A DNA stretch of 64,000 nt from Voacanga thouarsii. Taxonomy: Eukaryota; Streptophyta; Magnoliopsida; Gentianales; Apocynaceae. Under the pieces are notes generated by a model. The model made no database searches and was not told the origin of the DNA. It saw only the letters and a program-made list of their open reading frames with translations. The first letter of the stretch is position 1. Every line of letters begins with the position of its first letter. The stretch is taken from NCBI GenBank assembly GCA_026120185.1, contig JANUWF010000008.1, positions 1,364,001 through 1,428,000 of the forward strand, given 5' to 3'. The position numbers and the translations under genes were made by a program. Below are positions 1 through 10,556 of this stretch, one piece after another.

Positions 1-5
1 AGGGG

Positions 6-400
6 GTGTTACAAAGTTTTTCCATTCCTTGCACGATTGAAAATGTTATTTTTGGCACTATATTAGCTGATCTTGGAGCTAGCATCTATCTGTTACCATT
101 TGTAACTTTCAAGAAGCTAGGCTTAGGTGAACCAACACCTACCAAGATGAGTATCCAATTTGCATATAGATCTATCAAGTATTCTAGCAGGATTGTTGAG
201 GATGTATTGGTCAAGATTGATAAATTCATCTTTCCTGTAGATTTTGTATTCTAGATATGGTAGAAGATTTAAAAAATCCCTTAACTTTAGGGTAACTTTG
301 TTTGGCTACTCCTAAGGCTATTATAAATGTTCATGGAGGGGGAAGTTAACATTAAGAGTGGAAGATGAAGAAGTAGTGATTAAAATTTCTGAGAGCATGA
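6..400 (+). pseudogene. Athila pol: aspartic protease remnant
   Basis: This is a retroviral-type aspartic protease that would have cut the gag-pol precursor. An 82-codon open stretch (6-254) carries the active-site loop as ADLGAS followed by a hydrophobic run, then the KKLGLGEPTPT and EDVLVKIDKFIFP segments typical of Athila proteases. The active-site Asp and Gly are kept. The frame stops at 252-254, and the downstream LILGRPFL-type region is scrambled by further changes. The translation of about 345-480 (LKVEDEEVVIKI) still looks like the segment after protease. The ATG at 6 is incidental, because the real precursor began upstream. Confidence 0.75.
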
Positions 401-619
401 AGTGTTCACCCATGCAAGATGACTCATCCTTTGCAATAGGTATTCTTAATAAGTGTACCAATAATTTTGTAAAGGAAAAATTCTTTGAAAAGTCCTAGCT
501 TGCATGTTTGGAAAGAATTGAAGACGAATCAAAAGAACAAGTTGCACATAAAGTCATAGCACATGCTGAGCAGATTGAGAATAGTGGGAGAATTCTTAGG
601 TAAGAAGTTTTTGAGACAA

Positions 620-1760
620 TTGAAAAGTCAAGTCTTGGAAGAATGATGCCATCTGTTGAAGACCCTCGTGAATTAGAGTTAAAAGAGCTCCTTACTCACC
701 TGGAGTAAGCATTCTTAACACGAGAAAACAAATTGCCAGTCATCATTGCCATAGATTTGGATAGAGAAAAGAAGCTTCAACTGGTTCAAGTTTTGCAAAT
801 GCATAAGAAGGCTATAGAATGGAAAATCACTAATATGAAAAGGATTAGTCCTTTTTGCATACATAAAATCTTACTGGAGGAAGATGACAAACCTATGGTA
901 CAACCTCAAAGAAGGCTAAATCCAAAATTTTAGAGGAAGTGATCAAACTTTTAGATGCATGCATTATTTATTTTATTTCAGATAGTGTATGGGTAAGCCC
1001 AACCGAAATGGTTTCTAAGAAATGAGGTGTGACAATAATTCCCAATGAGAAGAATGAACTCATACCAACAAGACTTGTAATGCGTTGGAGGATGTGTATT
1101 GACTATAGAAAATTAAATGAAGCTACAAGAAATGACCATTTTCTCTTTCCCTTTATTGATTAAATGCTAGAGAGGTTAGCTGGACACGTGTACTACTGCT
1201 TTCTAGATGGATTTTATGGTTATCTTCAAATTCCCATAGCTTCTGAAGATCAAGAAAAAACCACATTCACTTGCCCCTCTGGAACTTTTGCTTACAAGCG
1301 AATGCCTTTTGGATTGTGCAATGGTCTTGGGACCTTTCAAAAATGTATGATGGTTATTTTTGAAGGTTTAGTATGAGAGATAATGGAAGTGTTTATGGAT
1401 GACTTTTCTATTTTTGAGGATTCTTTTGAGTTGTGTTTGCAAAATTTGAAATGAATCTTGTGTTGAACTGGGAGAAATGCCATTTTATCGTAAAGGAGGG
1501 TATTGTGTTAGGACATAAGATTTCAAGTAAAGGTTTGGAGGTTGATAGAGCAAAGATTGAAATCATAGAGAAGCTTCCCCCACCATCCTCTATAAGAGCA
1601 ATCAGAAGTTTTCTGGGACATGTAGTCTTCTACAAAAGATTTATCAAGGATTTTTCAAGAATTTCCAAGCCCCTCTCCTCTCTTCAAGAAAATGATGCTC
1701 GATTTCACATTGCTGAACAATGTTTACACGCCTTCGACGAATTGAGGTTCTAGCTAACTA
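620..1760 (+). pseudogene. Athila pol: reverse transcriptase remnant
   Basis: This encoded the RNA-dependent DNA polymerase of the element. In order: the pre-RT linker (ELKELLTHLE, about 680; MHKKAIEW, about 800; ILLEEDDKPMVQPQRRLNP to 930), the fingers (RWRMCIDYRKLNEATRNDHF, about 1085-1140), the palm (LERLAGHVYYCFLDGFYGY, 1167-1222; MPFGLCNGLGTFQKCMM, about 1303-1350), the catalytic loop as FMDDFS instead of YMDDFS (about 1388-1408), and the thumb or connection region (GHKISSKGLEVDRAKIE; FLGHVVFYKRFIKDFSRISKPL, 1510-1680). Both catalytic-loop aspartates survive. In-frame stops at about 931, 1022, 1162 and 1374 and a frameshift near 1430 make it a pseudogene. Confidence 0.85.
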
Positions 1761-1769
1761 ATTCTCCTA

Positions 1770-2310
1770 TCTTAGTTACTCCTAATTGATCCTTACCATT
1801 TGAACTAATATGTGACACTACTGATTTTGAAATGGGTGCAGTTCTTAGACAAAGGCAAAGGAAGACCTTTCAACTAATTTACTATACAAGAAAGACTCTC
1901 ACGGATACTCAAGAGAACTATACCACTACAGAAAAAGAGATACTTGCTATAGTGTGTGTTTTTCATAAATTTCCCTTCTAACTTATTTTGTCTAAAGTGT
2001 TGTATATACTGATCATTCTCCTTTAAAAATATCTACTGGCTAAACATGGTGCTAAAACTACACTGATAAGGTAAGTGTTACTTTTACAGGAGTTTGATTT
2101 GGAGATCAGAGATAAGAAGTGAGTTGAGAATCTTGTAGCAGACCATTTGTCTAGACTAGACAACCCTCATCCGGAACCTTTGAAAGAAATTGAAATTCAT
2201 GATACTTTTCCTGATGAACAATTGTTATGGATTGAGAGTAAAACTTCATCTTCTCTATGGTTTACTGATTTTGCTAATTATCTTGCTGCAAGGATTATTC
2301 CAAAGGAATA
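1770..2310 (+). pseudogene. Athila pol: RNase H remnant
   Basis: This is the RNase H that degrades the RNA strand of the replication hybrid. Translation shows LPFELICDTTDFEMGAVL (the CDASD/VGAVL core with its first acidic residue), a YYTRKTLTDTQENYTTTEKE block (the active-site Glu region) and, after a damaged stretch with stops near 1980-2030, ADHLSRLDNPHPEPL (ADxLSR box, about 2140-2180). The DTFPDEQLLWIES linker that leads Athila integrases follows at about 2200-2240. Several stops and at least one frameshift are present. Copy 2 carries the same segment at 8350-8977. Confidence 0.8.
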
Positions 2311-3460
2311 TACTTCACAATAGAGAAAAAAATTTCTCTCAGATGTAAAGTATTAATTTTGGGAGAATCCCTTTCTTTTTTGTTATTGTGCAGATCATAT
2401 TATCAGAAGAATCGTGGATCAAGAGATGGCCAAAGACATTTTTTGTCATTATCATGAATAACCAGTAGGTGGACACTATCAAGTCAATGCAACTGCAAGA
2501 AAAATTCTAGAATCAAGATTCTACTAGCCCACAATTTTTAAAGACGCTCATAGGTTTGTGGAAAAACTATGATAGATGTCAAATGACAGGTAAGGCTCAT
2601 GAAATGCCATTGTCAATTTTCCAAGCATGTGGAATTTTTAATTGTTGGGAAATTGATTTTATGGGACCTTTTCCATGTTCTTTTGGTAATAAGTATATTT
2701 TGGTGGCTATTGACTATGTATCTAAATGGGTGGAAGCACAAGCCTTGCTAACAAATAATGCTCGATTGGTAGTGAAGTTTTTAAAAAGTCTATTTACCCA
2801 ATTTAAGGTGCCTAGGGTGCTTATAAGTTATAGGGGGCTTATTTTTACAACAATCAGTTGGAGAAGCTGCTAAACAGGTTAGGTGTGACCCATAAGCTAG
2901 CCACCCCTTATCATCCCTAGACTAGTAGTCAAGTAGATGTAGTCAACAAAGAATTAACAAGGATTCTAGAAAAGGTGGTCAACCACACTAGAAAAGATTA
3001 GAGTCTGAAACTAGATAATGTTCTTTAGGCATATCAAACAGCATATAAGGCACCTTTAGGTACTACTCCAAGTTTATAGGAAGTCCTACCATGTACCTGT
3101 GGAAATTGAGCATAAGGCATTTTGGGCCATTGAGTTGGTGAATTTTGATCTTGATTCTGCATGAGAAAAGAGATTTCTTCAATTGAATGAACTTGATGAG
3201 TTAAGCAGTGAAGCTTATGAGAACCATAAAATGTACAAAGAAAAGGTCAAGCAATGGCATGATAAGCATATTCTGCTAAATCAAGAGTTCAAAGAAGGGG
3301 TTCAAGTGTTGCTCTACAATTTAAGGCTAAGATTATTTCCTAGGAAACTGAAATCAAGATGGTCTGGACCATTCGTGGAACACAAAGTTTTTCCCTATGG
3401 CACTGTAGGACTTGCTCACTCAGAAAATGGAACATTTAAAGTGAATGAAAACCGATTGAA
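2311..3460 (+). pseudogene. Athila pol: integrase remnant
   Basis: This is the DDE integrase that inserted the cDNA. The zinc-binding part is partly visible (CHYHE then GGHYQVNATARKILESRFY, about 2440-2525). The catalytic core appears in an open stretch at 2556-2873: EIDFMGPFP carries the first Asp, and KYILVAIDYVSKWVEAQAL follows. The second catalytic position reads LISYRG at about 2823-2837, so the usual Asp is Tyr and the enzyme would be inactive. The C-terminal part (3183-3465) has MNELDELSSEAYENHKMYKEK, HDKHI, LRLFPRKLKSRWSGPF and ENRLKLL. Here the original frame is cut by the solo LTR insertion. The apparent ORF running on to 3560 includes LTR sequence. Confidence 0.85.
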
Positions 3461-3465
3461 GCTCT
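3461..3465. repeat. Target-site duplication GCTCT, left
   Basis: Direct repeat bordering the solo LTR, with its partner at 5501-5505. The intact Athila copy 2 has a single GCTCT at the same place. Confidence 0.92.
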
Positions 3466-5500
3466 TGATGGGCAGAGAAACAGGGGAGCATGCTTCAATG
3501 GGGGAAAAACAGCAAAAAAAAAAAAAAAACACAAGCCTTAAATGCCGCATGGAAGCGTAAAGATCATACCTTTGCACGCTTTAAACCTACTAGGTTAAGT
3601 AGGAGTGGATTGAATGACAGGAATCGCTTCGCCTTGCCCACTTGAAGAAGCTTCCGGTTGATAACCCACTAGTCTCCTACTTCGCCTTGTTTGCATGAAC
3701 GCCAAGCTTTTCAACTCTCAGAATATGCCACTGCCCAACTTCTAGTCGGTGAACACAATAGTGAAGAAGAACGGTCTCAAGTCTCTTTGGTTCTCTTGCT
3801 ATTGGTTAGCAAAGCTCTAAGGAGGAAAATAGAGGGTGAGAAGAAGTGAGAGAGAGAGAGAGCTGCGTGAGAGCCTCTAGTTGTTAGGGAGATTAGGGTT
3901 TTTTCTTTTTCCAAAGACTTGTTTATTGGTCAGCCAAAACTAAGTCTCTAATTATCTAATAAACATATCCCCAGGATATCAAATTTCAAACATCCGGATG
4001 TTATCCTAAGAATAAATTTGGCTAAACCCTAAACTCATCTGAACCGTATCTAGAAAAAACCCTACAGTCTAAGCTATTGGGCCGAAATAATTTTATTATT
4101 TTTCTTAGACCCAAATAGCCCAAAATAATAAAAATTATTTATTTATTTCCTGGGCTTATAGAAATAACTCAATAAATAATTAACGAGCCCAAATGAACCA
4201 AAATAATTAATCTTTAATTATTTATATCTTGGGCTTAAATAAATAACCCAATAAATAATTAAGCATTAATTATTTCCCCTTGGTTTAAGCACAGGTTAAT
4301 TTCCTAATTATTCAAACTGGACCTAGGCCCTGTATAATTAATTAACCAAATAAATCAGAAAATTAATTTCTCTCAACTCCTAATTTTATTTTATTTATTT
4401 ATTTATTTTATTCTAGTCTAGTAATAAATTAGACATCCTGAATAAAATCAAATAAAATAAAATCCTCTTGAACTGAAACCAATTCCTCAACCCAAAATTA
4501 ATTAGGACTTAAGGGCTATTCTGAGGACCAAAAAGACACATCGCCTTGGCTGCTAAAATGACCAAAATACCCCTGCTATATAAATAGCTGTATTTTGCAT
4601 TTTAAATATTTTCTAATATCACCATAAGGAAATATTGACCCCTAAGGACAATGCTGCATTAGCAAAGTCTCCGACCTACAGGTGAAATGACTAAAATACC
4701 CCTCTACACATCGTCGTACATTTAGAGAGGAAGAAGTGTATTAACACCCCTCTAAATGACATCTACCATCCTTAGGCTTCTAGTCGGATAATCCACGACT
4801 TCCTGAAGTGTTTCCTCTTTCCAAGGGAGCTACCCTAAAGCAAACATCCAAGTCATGTTTCTCAGGGCCCTGGACATTTTAGATCGTTTGGACAACCACA
4901 ATGGGAGATATAGTGTAGAAACTATCTTGTACAAGTCTGTCTTAACTAACTAGTTACATATACCCAATACACAAGTATATTGGTTCTACTATAGAACCTC
5001 AACTATAGCATATCAAAGCATATGCTTCCAGCTTCGTCAAACCACCAACTCATACTCAAGTCGTAAAGTACTAGTCCACGCTGTAGTGGTAGTAGTCTAG
5101 GTTTCTATCATATTGGACTTTTAGAAACCACTACTACAGGTCCTATCCTACGTATTCGAAATACGCTTATGTCATGAAGTGAGTGGACTACTCACTAGCT
5201 AAAGGTAAGCCATTCCCAATTTGGAATTCATAACATAATAACCTAAACATGATGAGATTTCCAGTCTCATCAATAGGTTAAGAACAAATGTTTATGTGTT
5301 AAATAACCCGTGATCCATACCTTACTGTGAAAGACCACCATTCACATGGATCACTTATTTAAACACAATGGGTCTGTTCCAAACGAAAATTGTGCATAAA
5401 CAAAAAGTAAATTTACAACTAATTTCTGAAAATAAATTCTTTTATTAAAATATTCGATTTTACATCAGAAACCTAGTCTAAGAGGGCATACAATCCAACA
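3466..5500 (-). repeat. Solo LTR of a Ty1/copia element, 2035 bp
   Basis: The ends are TG (3466) and CA (5500). Read on the minus strand it starts TGTTGGATTGTATGCCC. It aligns over most of its length with the 3' LTR of the plus-strand copia element at 48365-52012: shared blocks include the GTGATCCATGTGAAT region, the CTTTCACAGTAAGGTATGGATCAC block and the AGACTTTGCTAATGCAGCAT block. The 5-bp direct repeat GCTCT borders it exactly (3461-3465 and 5501-5505). The Athila sequence continues across the gap as in copy 2 near 15838 (GAAGCTCTATTTTG). No internal copia sequence remains, so this is a product of LTR-LTR recombination. Confidence 0.93.
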
Positions 5501-5505
5501 GCTCT
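5501..5505. repeat. Target-site duplication GCTCT, right
   Basis: Partner of 3461-3465. Athila sequence resumes immediately after it. Confidence 0.92.
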
Positions 5506-6702
5506 ATTTTGAAAAGAACATAAAAAAATATGGAAAGAGTTTCATCCATCCTATATGCAATAGATACTCAAGCTATTTTATCAAGTTTTTCTTGTTAATA
5601 AATAACTCTTATGATTTCTATGGACAAGCCTTTCTTCTCTTCTTGCTAAATTATATTGAACTACAAATTCCTTGGGGAGTATTACTCTATTTTCTTTTCT
5701 CAGCTTTATTTTAGTCCCATTGTATACATATTACATACTCCTTTAGCCAATGAGGGACATTGTGCATTTTAAGTGTGGGGGAGAGAGAGAGAATTGAGTA
5801 TTATCCTTGTAAGAATTTTTAAAACACTCTGAAAATGGGGGTAAATTGATCTAAATTTTTTTTTCACTTTTTGGAATTTTTTGACTTGTTTGGAATTACT
5901 ATTCTTTCATTTTTTTATGTGCAAATTTGGATTAAGGTTGTTTTGACGGGATTTTCTTTGGTAAATATGTATATTTTGTGTGATCCATACCAAGTCTTGA
6001 GAATTTAGCTTAACCTTATCTATGTTTTAGTAAATTTTGTGATATTGTGTTTCTTAGGGATTGATGAGAAACTTGTGATGAAGTATAAGTAAGGAACTTT
6101 AGCCTATTTATATTCTATGATCTTCTACCTAGTCCTAATTCTGGCTTTAAGTAAATATAGATTAGGGTAAGAAAAAGAGCTATTACAGTAAAGCAATGCA
6201 AATGCTAAAAAATCTCTCATTATACCTTTACTAGGCATTTGCATTACTTTACCCTAATGAGGGTAATGTAAAAGTTGAAAAACTTTTATTCCATCTCTAC
6301 TAGGTAATTACATTTACCTTGCAAAAACAAGCGCAAGGGCCAATCTTCTGTTTACTACTCAGGTTGCAGTAGCTTTTTGAAGTTAGAGAACTTAAGTAGC
6401 CCTTATTCCTAGCTTATACAAATTATTGGAGTCATATTCTCGAACCAAGAGAAAGGATGAGGCTGAATTGAATCAATATAGACTTGTTTAATCTACCTTC
6501 GATGGCCTTGGTTTTATCTATTTAAATACACAGGTTTACAAGAGTTTAACTTAGTTAGATGACTTTAAACTGAATTTTCATCTCAAGAGAGTTAGAATAT
6601 TTTTTCCATAACAGTTATTGTTATCAAAGATCTATTCTTGATATACATGCTTTTAGCTTGAAATGTTTTGATTGTAAGAATTTGTTTGAGGACAAGTAAA
6701 GC
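5506..6702 (+). other. Athila copy 1 non-coding 3' region
   Basis: About 1.2 kb between integrase and the 3' LTR, without a credible ORF. It has an internal purine-rich block (AAGTGTGGGGGAGAGAG, about 5778) after AATGAGGGACATTG. Further on is an inverted repeat (GTAAAGCAATGCAAATGC near 6190 against GCATTTGCATTACTTTAC near 6236). The same layout is seen at 15916-17211 in copy 2, so it is part of the element. In some Athila elements this space holds an envelope-like gene; none is recognisable here. Confidence 0.7.
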
Positions 6703-6717
6703 TCAAGTGTGGGGGAG
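6703..6717 (+). promoter_or_regulatory. Polypurine tract (plus-strand primer)
   Basis: The purine-rich AAGTGTGGGGGAG motif lies directly before the TG that opens the 3' LTR at 6718, where plus-strand DNA synthesis is primed. Copy 2 has a weaker version (AAGTATGGAGGAG) before 17212. Confidence 0.75.
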
Positions 6718-8308
6718 TGATATTTGGTTATTTTATGCATATTTTACATAGCATTTGAGCTTAAATTCTTTAATTTTAATTATAGATTGCTATTTATCTC
6801 TCCTAATTTTCTCCTTGTATGATGTAGATGAAAAGAATTGAAGTTAGAATAAAATTCAAAGAGAAATACTAAAACAGAGCTATACAGGGGACGCATGGCA
6901 TCGTCGGCAATGATATACATGCCGCTGTGCTGCTGTAGAATTTCAGAAGTCAATATTTTTGGGTGCCCACGGCATTGCGCCCCTCAGTGTGCATGTCACC
7001 ATGCGTCATCAAGATTCAAAAAATGCTGAACATCTACAGCTTCACGACGCCATACCTTTCGACCTTCACGTCACTGTGCATCATACAACACATGGCAATA
7101 GTTACTCCCACGATATCATTTCACAGTAAAATTGGAGGATCAAGCATGCACGGCACCATAGAATATGACACAACCCCATGCAACATCGCAAATTACCTCA
7201 TGTTCTGCAATATTTAGGGCTTTCTATGCTAAAACTATAAATTCCCCTCATTACCAACATACAAAAAGGAGAACCACCCACGAATTTCATCAAAGAACCC
7301 CTTGGAAGCACAAGAGAGAAGAGAGAAGAGAAGATCAATGTGGGATTTGAAGAGAAAAGGGGCTCCACAAAGAGAACTACAAAATAGAGGAAAAGCCTTG
7401 TCCATGAGTTTTCTTCATTTTCCCTTTATGATTTGATATTGTGGATGTTGATTTGACTATTATTGAATTTTAATTAAAGGGTTGTACGTTATTTTACTCT
7501 TGTATTGGATGATTGTTTGATTAATTGATTTATATTTTGAATAATCTATTATTTGGGTTTAATTGATTGGATTTAATTGATTAGGCCATTCTCTTATATT
7601 GAACTTGAGAAATGAAGTATGAGATGGATTCCCTTTGATTTTAATCCATTAGATTTGTTTATCCTTTGATGAACTTAAGAAATGATTTGAGAGATTGAAA
7701 ACTTTGTGGCAGATGAAGTTTTGGGATCATCTATAGATAAGGGTTCTAGGACTTTGTGGCATGTTAAGATTTCCTTAGTTATTATATATCTTTGGGTTTA
7801 ATTTGTGAGATAGAAATATCTACAGGTTGGATCCTAGGGTAGTGAATTCACTACTTGAGAAAGAATAGGTTTTACTCTATTTAGGAAATCTTGCCAATGT
7901 TGGAATTTGAATTCAATTAACCAAATGATGTTCTTATTTAAGTAATTATTGGGGAATTCTCTTTCATTACACGGCTAATCTCCTTTTTATATTCAAATTG
8001 TGCCTTGTGATCTTTTTTACTCTACCTTGTAAATTGGGTTGATGTATTTAGGTGGTACTCTTGTGTAGTTAGTAAGTAATTAGTTTATTCCTTATTTTGA
8101 TTGATTGAACAATAGAATTCAAGTGGAAGTAAGGGTAGGGGTAATTAACCCAATTCCCAAGGATTTTCAATACTTACCAACTAGACTTTATACTACATTA
8201 TGGGTATACTTGCCCAATTTTGTGTGTGTATTTGAGTGAATTGGTATCTTATTTTTAAAACTTGACTGAGTTTGAGCTTATTTTTTTTACACATCCATAG
8301 TGGATGCA
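6718..8308 (+). repeat. 3' LTR of Athila copy 1, 1591 bp
   Basis: It begins TGATATTTGG right after the polypurine tract and ends GGATGCA at 8308. The LTR of copy 2 is almost the same length (1590 bp) and aligns from start (TGAT..AGCATTTGAG) to end (ACTTAC..TAGACT..GGTATACTT), which supports both boundaries. Its first 400 bp contain several GC-rich words such as CATGGCATCGTCGGC and CCACGGCATTGCGCC. The short ORFs at 6963-7350 lie in this LTR and do not look coding. Confidence 0.82.
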
Positions 8309-8977
8309 CAGTGCATGAACATACACCCAAAGTTTGCAAGCTTTCATTGAATTAAAATTCTAGTTGACTAACTCTCCTATTTTGGTCACCCATGATTGGT
8401 CTTTACCATTTGAACTAATATGTGACACTAGTGATACTACAGTGGCTGTAGTTCTTAGACCAAGGTGAGGAAAGAACTTTCAGCTAATTTACTTTGCAAG
8501 CAAGACTCTCACTGATGCCCAAGAGAATTACACTACTACAAAAAAAGAGATGCTTGCTATAGTGTTTGCTTTTGACAAATTTCGTTCTTATCTTATTTTG
8601 TCTAAAGTGATTGTGTACGCCAATCATTCTGCTTTGAAATACCTTCTTGCTTAGAATGATTCTAAACCTCGACTACTAAGACGGGAATTACTTTTGTAGG
8701 AATTTAACTTGGAAATTAAAGACAAAAAGAGAGCTAATAATCTTGCACAGATCATTTGTCTAGATTGGACAACCCCTATTTAGAGCCTTTAAGGCAAATT
8801 AAAATTCATGATACTTTTCCTGATGAACAACTAGTATGGATTGAGAGTAAAACTTCATCTTCTCCTTGGTCTGCTGATTTTGCTAATTATCTTGCGATAG
8901 GGATTATTCAAAGGGAATATACTTTGCAACAGAGAAATAAATTTCTCTCAGATATGCAGTATTACTTTGGGGAAGAT
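8309..8977 (+). pseudogene. Athila copy 2 pol: RNase H and linker remnant
   Basis: Homologous to 1725-2365 of copy 1 and better kept in places. It shows LPFELICDTSD, LIYFASKTLTDAQENYTTT, MLAIVFAFDKF and, in an open stretch 8756-9004, the end of the LSRLDNPYLEPL box with HDTFPDEQLVWIESKTSSS. Everything upstream (gag, protease, RT) is absent, because the 3' LTR of copy 1 abuts it. At 8982 it is cut by the minus-strand non-autonomous element. Integrase resumes at 14732. Stops and frameshifts are present. Confidence 0.8.
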
Positions 8978-8982
8978 CCCTT
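8978..8982. repeat. Target-site duplication CCCTT, left
   Basis: Direct repeat bordering the element 8983-14726, with its partner at 14727-14731. The unoccupied site in copy 1 (about 2367) reads GAATCCCTTTC, consistent with one CCCTT before insertion. Confidence 0.9.
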
Positions 8983-10517
8983 TGATGCGTGTTTTTTAGT
9001 GTAGAAAATATTACCAGTAAATTACACAATCAATCAATCTTTAATTAAAATTCCAACCACTAAAAATCACATATACGGGCAAGTATACCCATCGTATAGT
9101 ATAGGAAATAGCAAGTATCGAATCCATGAGAAATTAGGCTCCCACCTTACTTTACCCAAATCTTTATTCTTTAGCTAATAAAATAAGAAGAGAATAAAAA
9201 GAAAAAATAAATAAAGATAATAACAGATATAACTCAATAATGCAATTTTATGTAACTAGACAATTATCTTGAAAACATAATATTTAATTACTTAGCATTC
9301 ATCACAGTCAATTGTCATCTTGGCATCATGAAGGAATACAAAGATAAATTCCACTTCATTTGTCAATCCGTAGAATCACTATATTTTGATTCACATTAAC
9401 AGATTTGTCAATCAATCTAACCTAACAAAAACAAGCATTAAGCTTATGACTATATTTTGATTCAATAAGTAGATTTTTCAATCAAGCCATCCTAACCAAA
9501 ATATGCATGAATCTCAATTCCTTAAAAACATGAAATTAACTAATAACCCTTTGTCAAGGCGAAATCAACTTAATCTTTGATCGCTTGGTCCTAAAATCCT
9601 AACTTCGTCATTCAAGTCCATTAAAATTTGATAATTATGAAACCAATGCAATGAAACTCCTAACATCATTTTGTCTAAGTCAATTAGAAGAACTCGCATC
9701 AATAACCAATGATAACAAGTAATCAAATACCAAAGATAATAATAGATTGATCAAAAATTCCAATTAACTCAAAATTATAATCTCCAAAATAATATCCAAT
9801 TATAATCAAAACATTAAGCACATTATTGTTAAATAAAAGTAAACAAAAGAAAAAAGATAAATTCATAGATAAGCCCTTCTTCTTCTCTTGAAAACCTCGT
9901 TTGAACAATGCACCTTTAAGTGGTGATTGAGTAGCTAGCTTGGATCGTTCAAATCACACATTTCTCTGACATTTTCTTGTGCTTTTATAGGCCTCTTGGA
10001 TGCTAAATTCATGGCTTAGGAAGTCTTGGTTGAATAGGATTCAGAAAATACCAAAATCATTGGAGAATTCCTAATTTCGTGCATAGAATATTCGCCATCC
10101 AGAATGTACCTGGCACCGGGTACCTTCGACCCACCTAACGCCAAGTGTACTTTGTTCTTCCCTTATTTTTGCTCTGTTTTTGGTCTATTCTCATCGACAG
10201 ACAAAATGGACCTGGCGCTAGGTACACTTGCCAGACCTAGCACCAAGTCTATTCTGCTTTTGTACTGAAAGTTGCTCGAATTCCTCTACTGAACGAGAAT
10301 GGACCCGGTGCCTAGTCCCTTGGCTAGGCCTGGCGCCAGGTACATTCTAGAATTGTTCACTTTTTGCTCGAAATCTACTCAAATCTGCACATTTTTTCCA
10401 AAAATACTTTTTACAAGTAAAATATTAAATAGGAATGAATATACCTAATTATTACAACAATGTATTTTAAAATAACTTCAAATAACTAGAAAAATAATGA
10501 TGATTTTAGCCCCTATC
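8983..10517 (-). repeat. 3' LTR of the non-autonomous element
   Basis: It starts TGATGCG and ends CCTATCA on the plus strand. It matches 13191-14726 along its whole length. It contains three tandem degenerate units of about 103 bp (starting near 10101, 10203 and 10306), each with a pair of motifs close to ACCTGGCGCCAGGTAC. Confidence 0.92.
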
Positions 10518-10556
10518 ACATACCTCCACACTTGAACGTTTACTTGTCCTCAAGCA
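10518..10556 (-). promoter_or_regulatory. Polypurine tract of the non-autonomous element
   Basis: On the minus strand this reads GAGGACAAGTAAACG then TTCAAGTGTGGAGGTATG, directly before the LTR start TGATAGGGG. It resembles the Athila tract at 6703-6717 and its upstream GAGGACAAG context, so the two elements share their 3' priming region. Confidence 0.7.

Larger units (their letters stand above)
1..8308 (+). mobile_element. Athila-type Ty3/gypsy retrotransposon, 5'-truncated by window edge (copy 1)
   Basis: The order is protease, RT, RNase H, integrase, a long non-coding 3' region, a polypurine tract and a 3' LTR, as in plant Athila elements. The window opens inside or just before protease, so gag and the 5' LTR lie to the left. 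Stops and frameshifts occur throughout pol, so it is dead. A minus-strand solo copia LTR (3466-5500) sits in it with a GCTCT duplication. Directly after its 3' LTR, the RNase H part of another Athila copy begins. This suggests that copy 1 was inserted into copy 2, though no left end is visible to prove it. No envelope-like ORF is recognisable between integrase and the LTR. Confidence 0.85.

Noticed and set aside
6963..7350. Two ORFs of 84 and 61 codons
   Set aside because: They lie wholly inside the Athila 3' LTR and have no counterpart frame in the LTR of copy 2.
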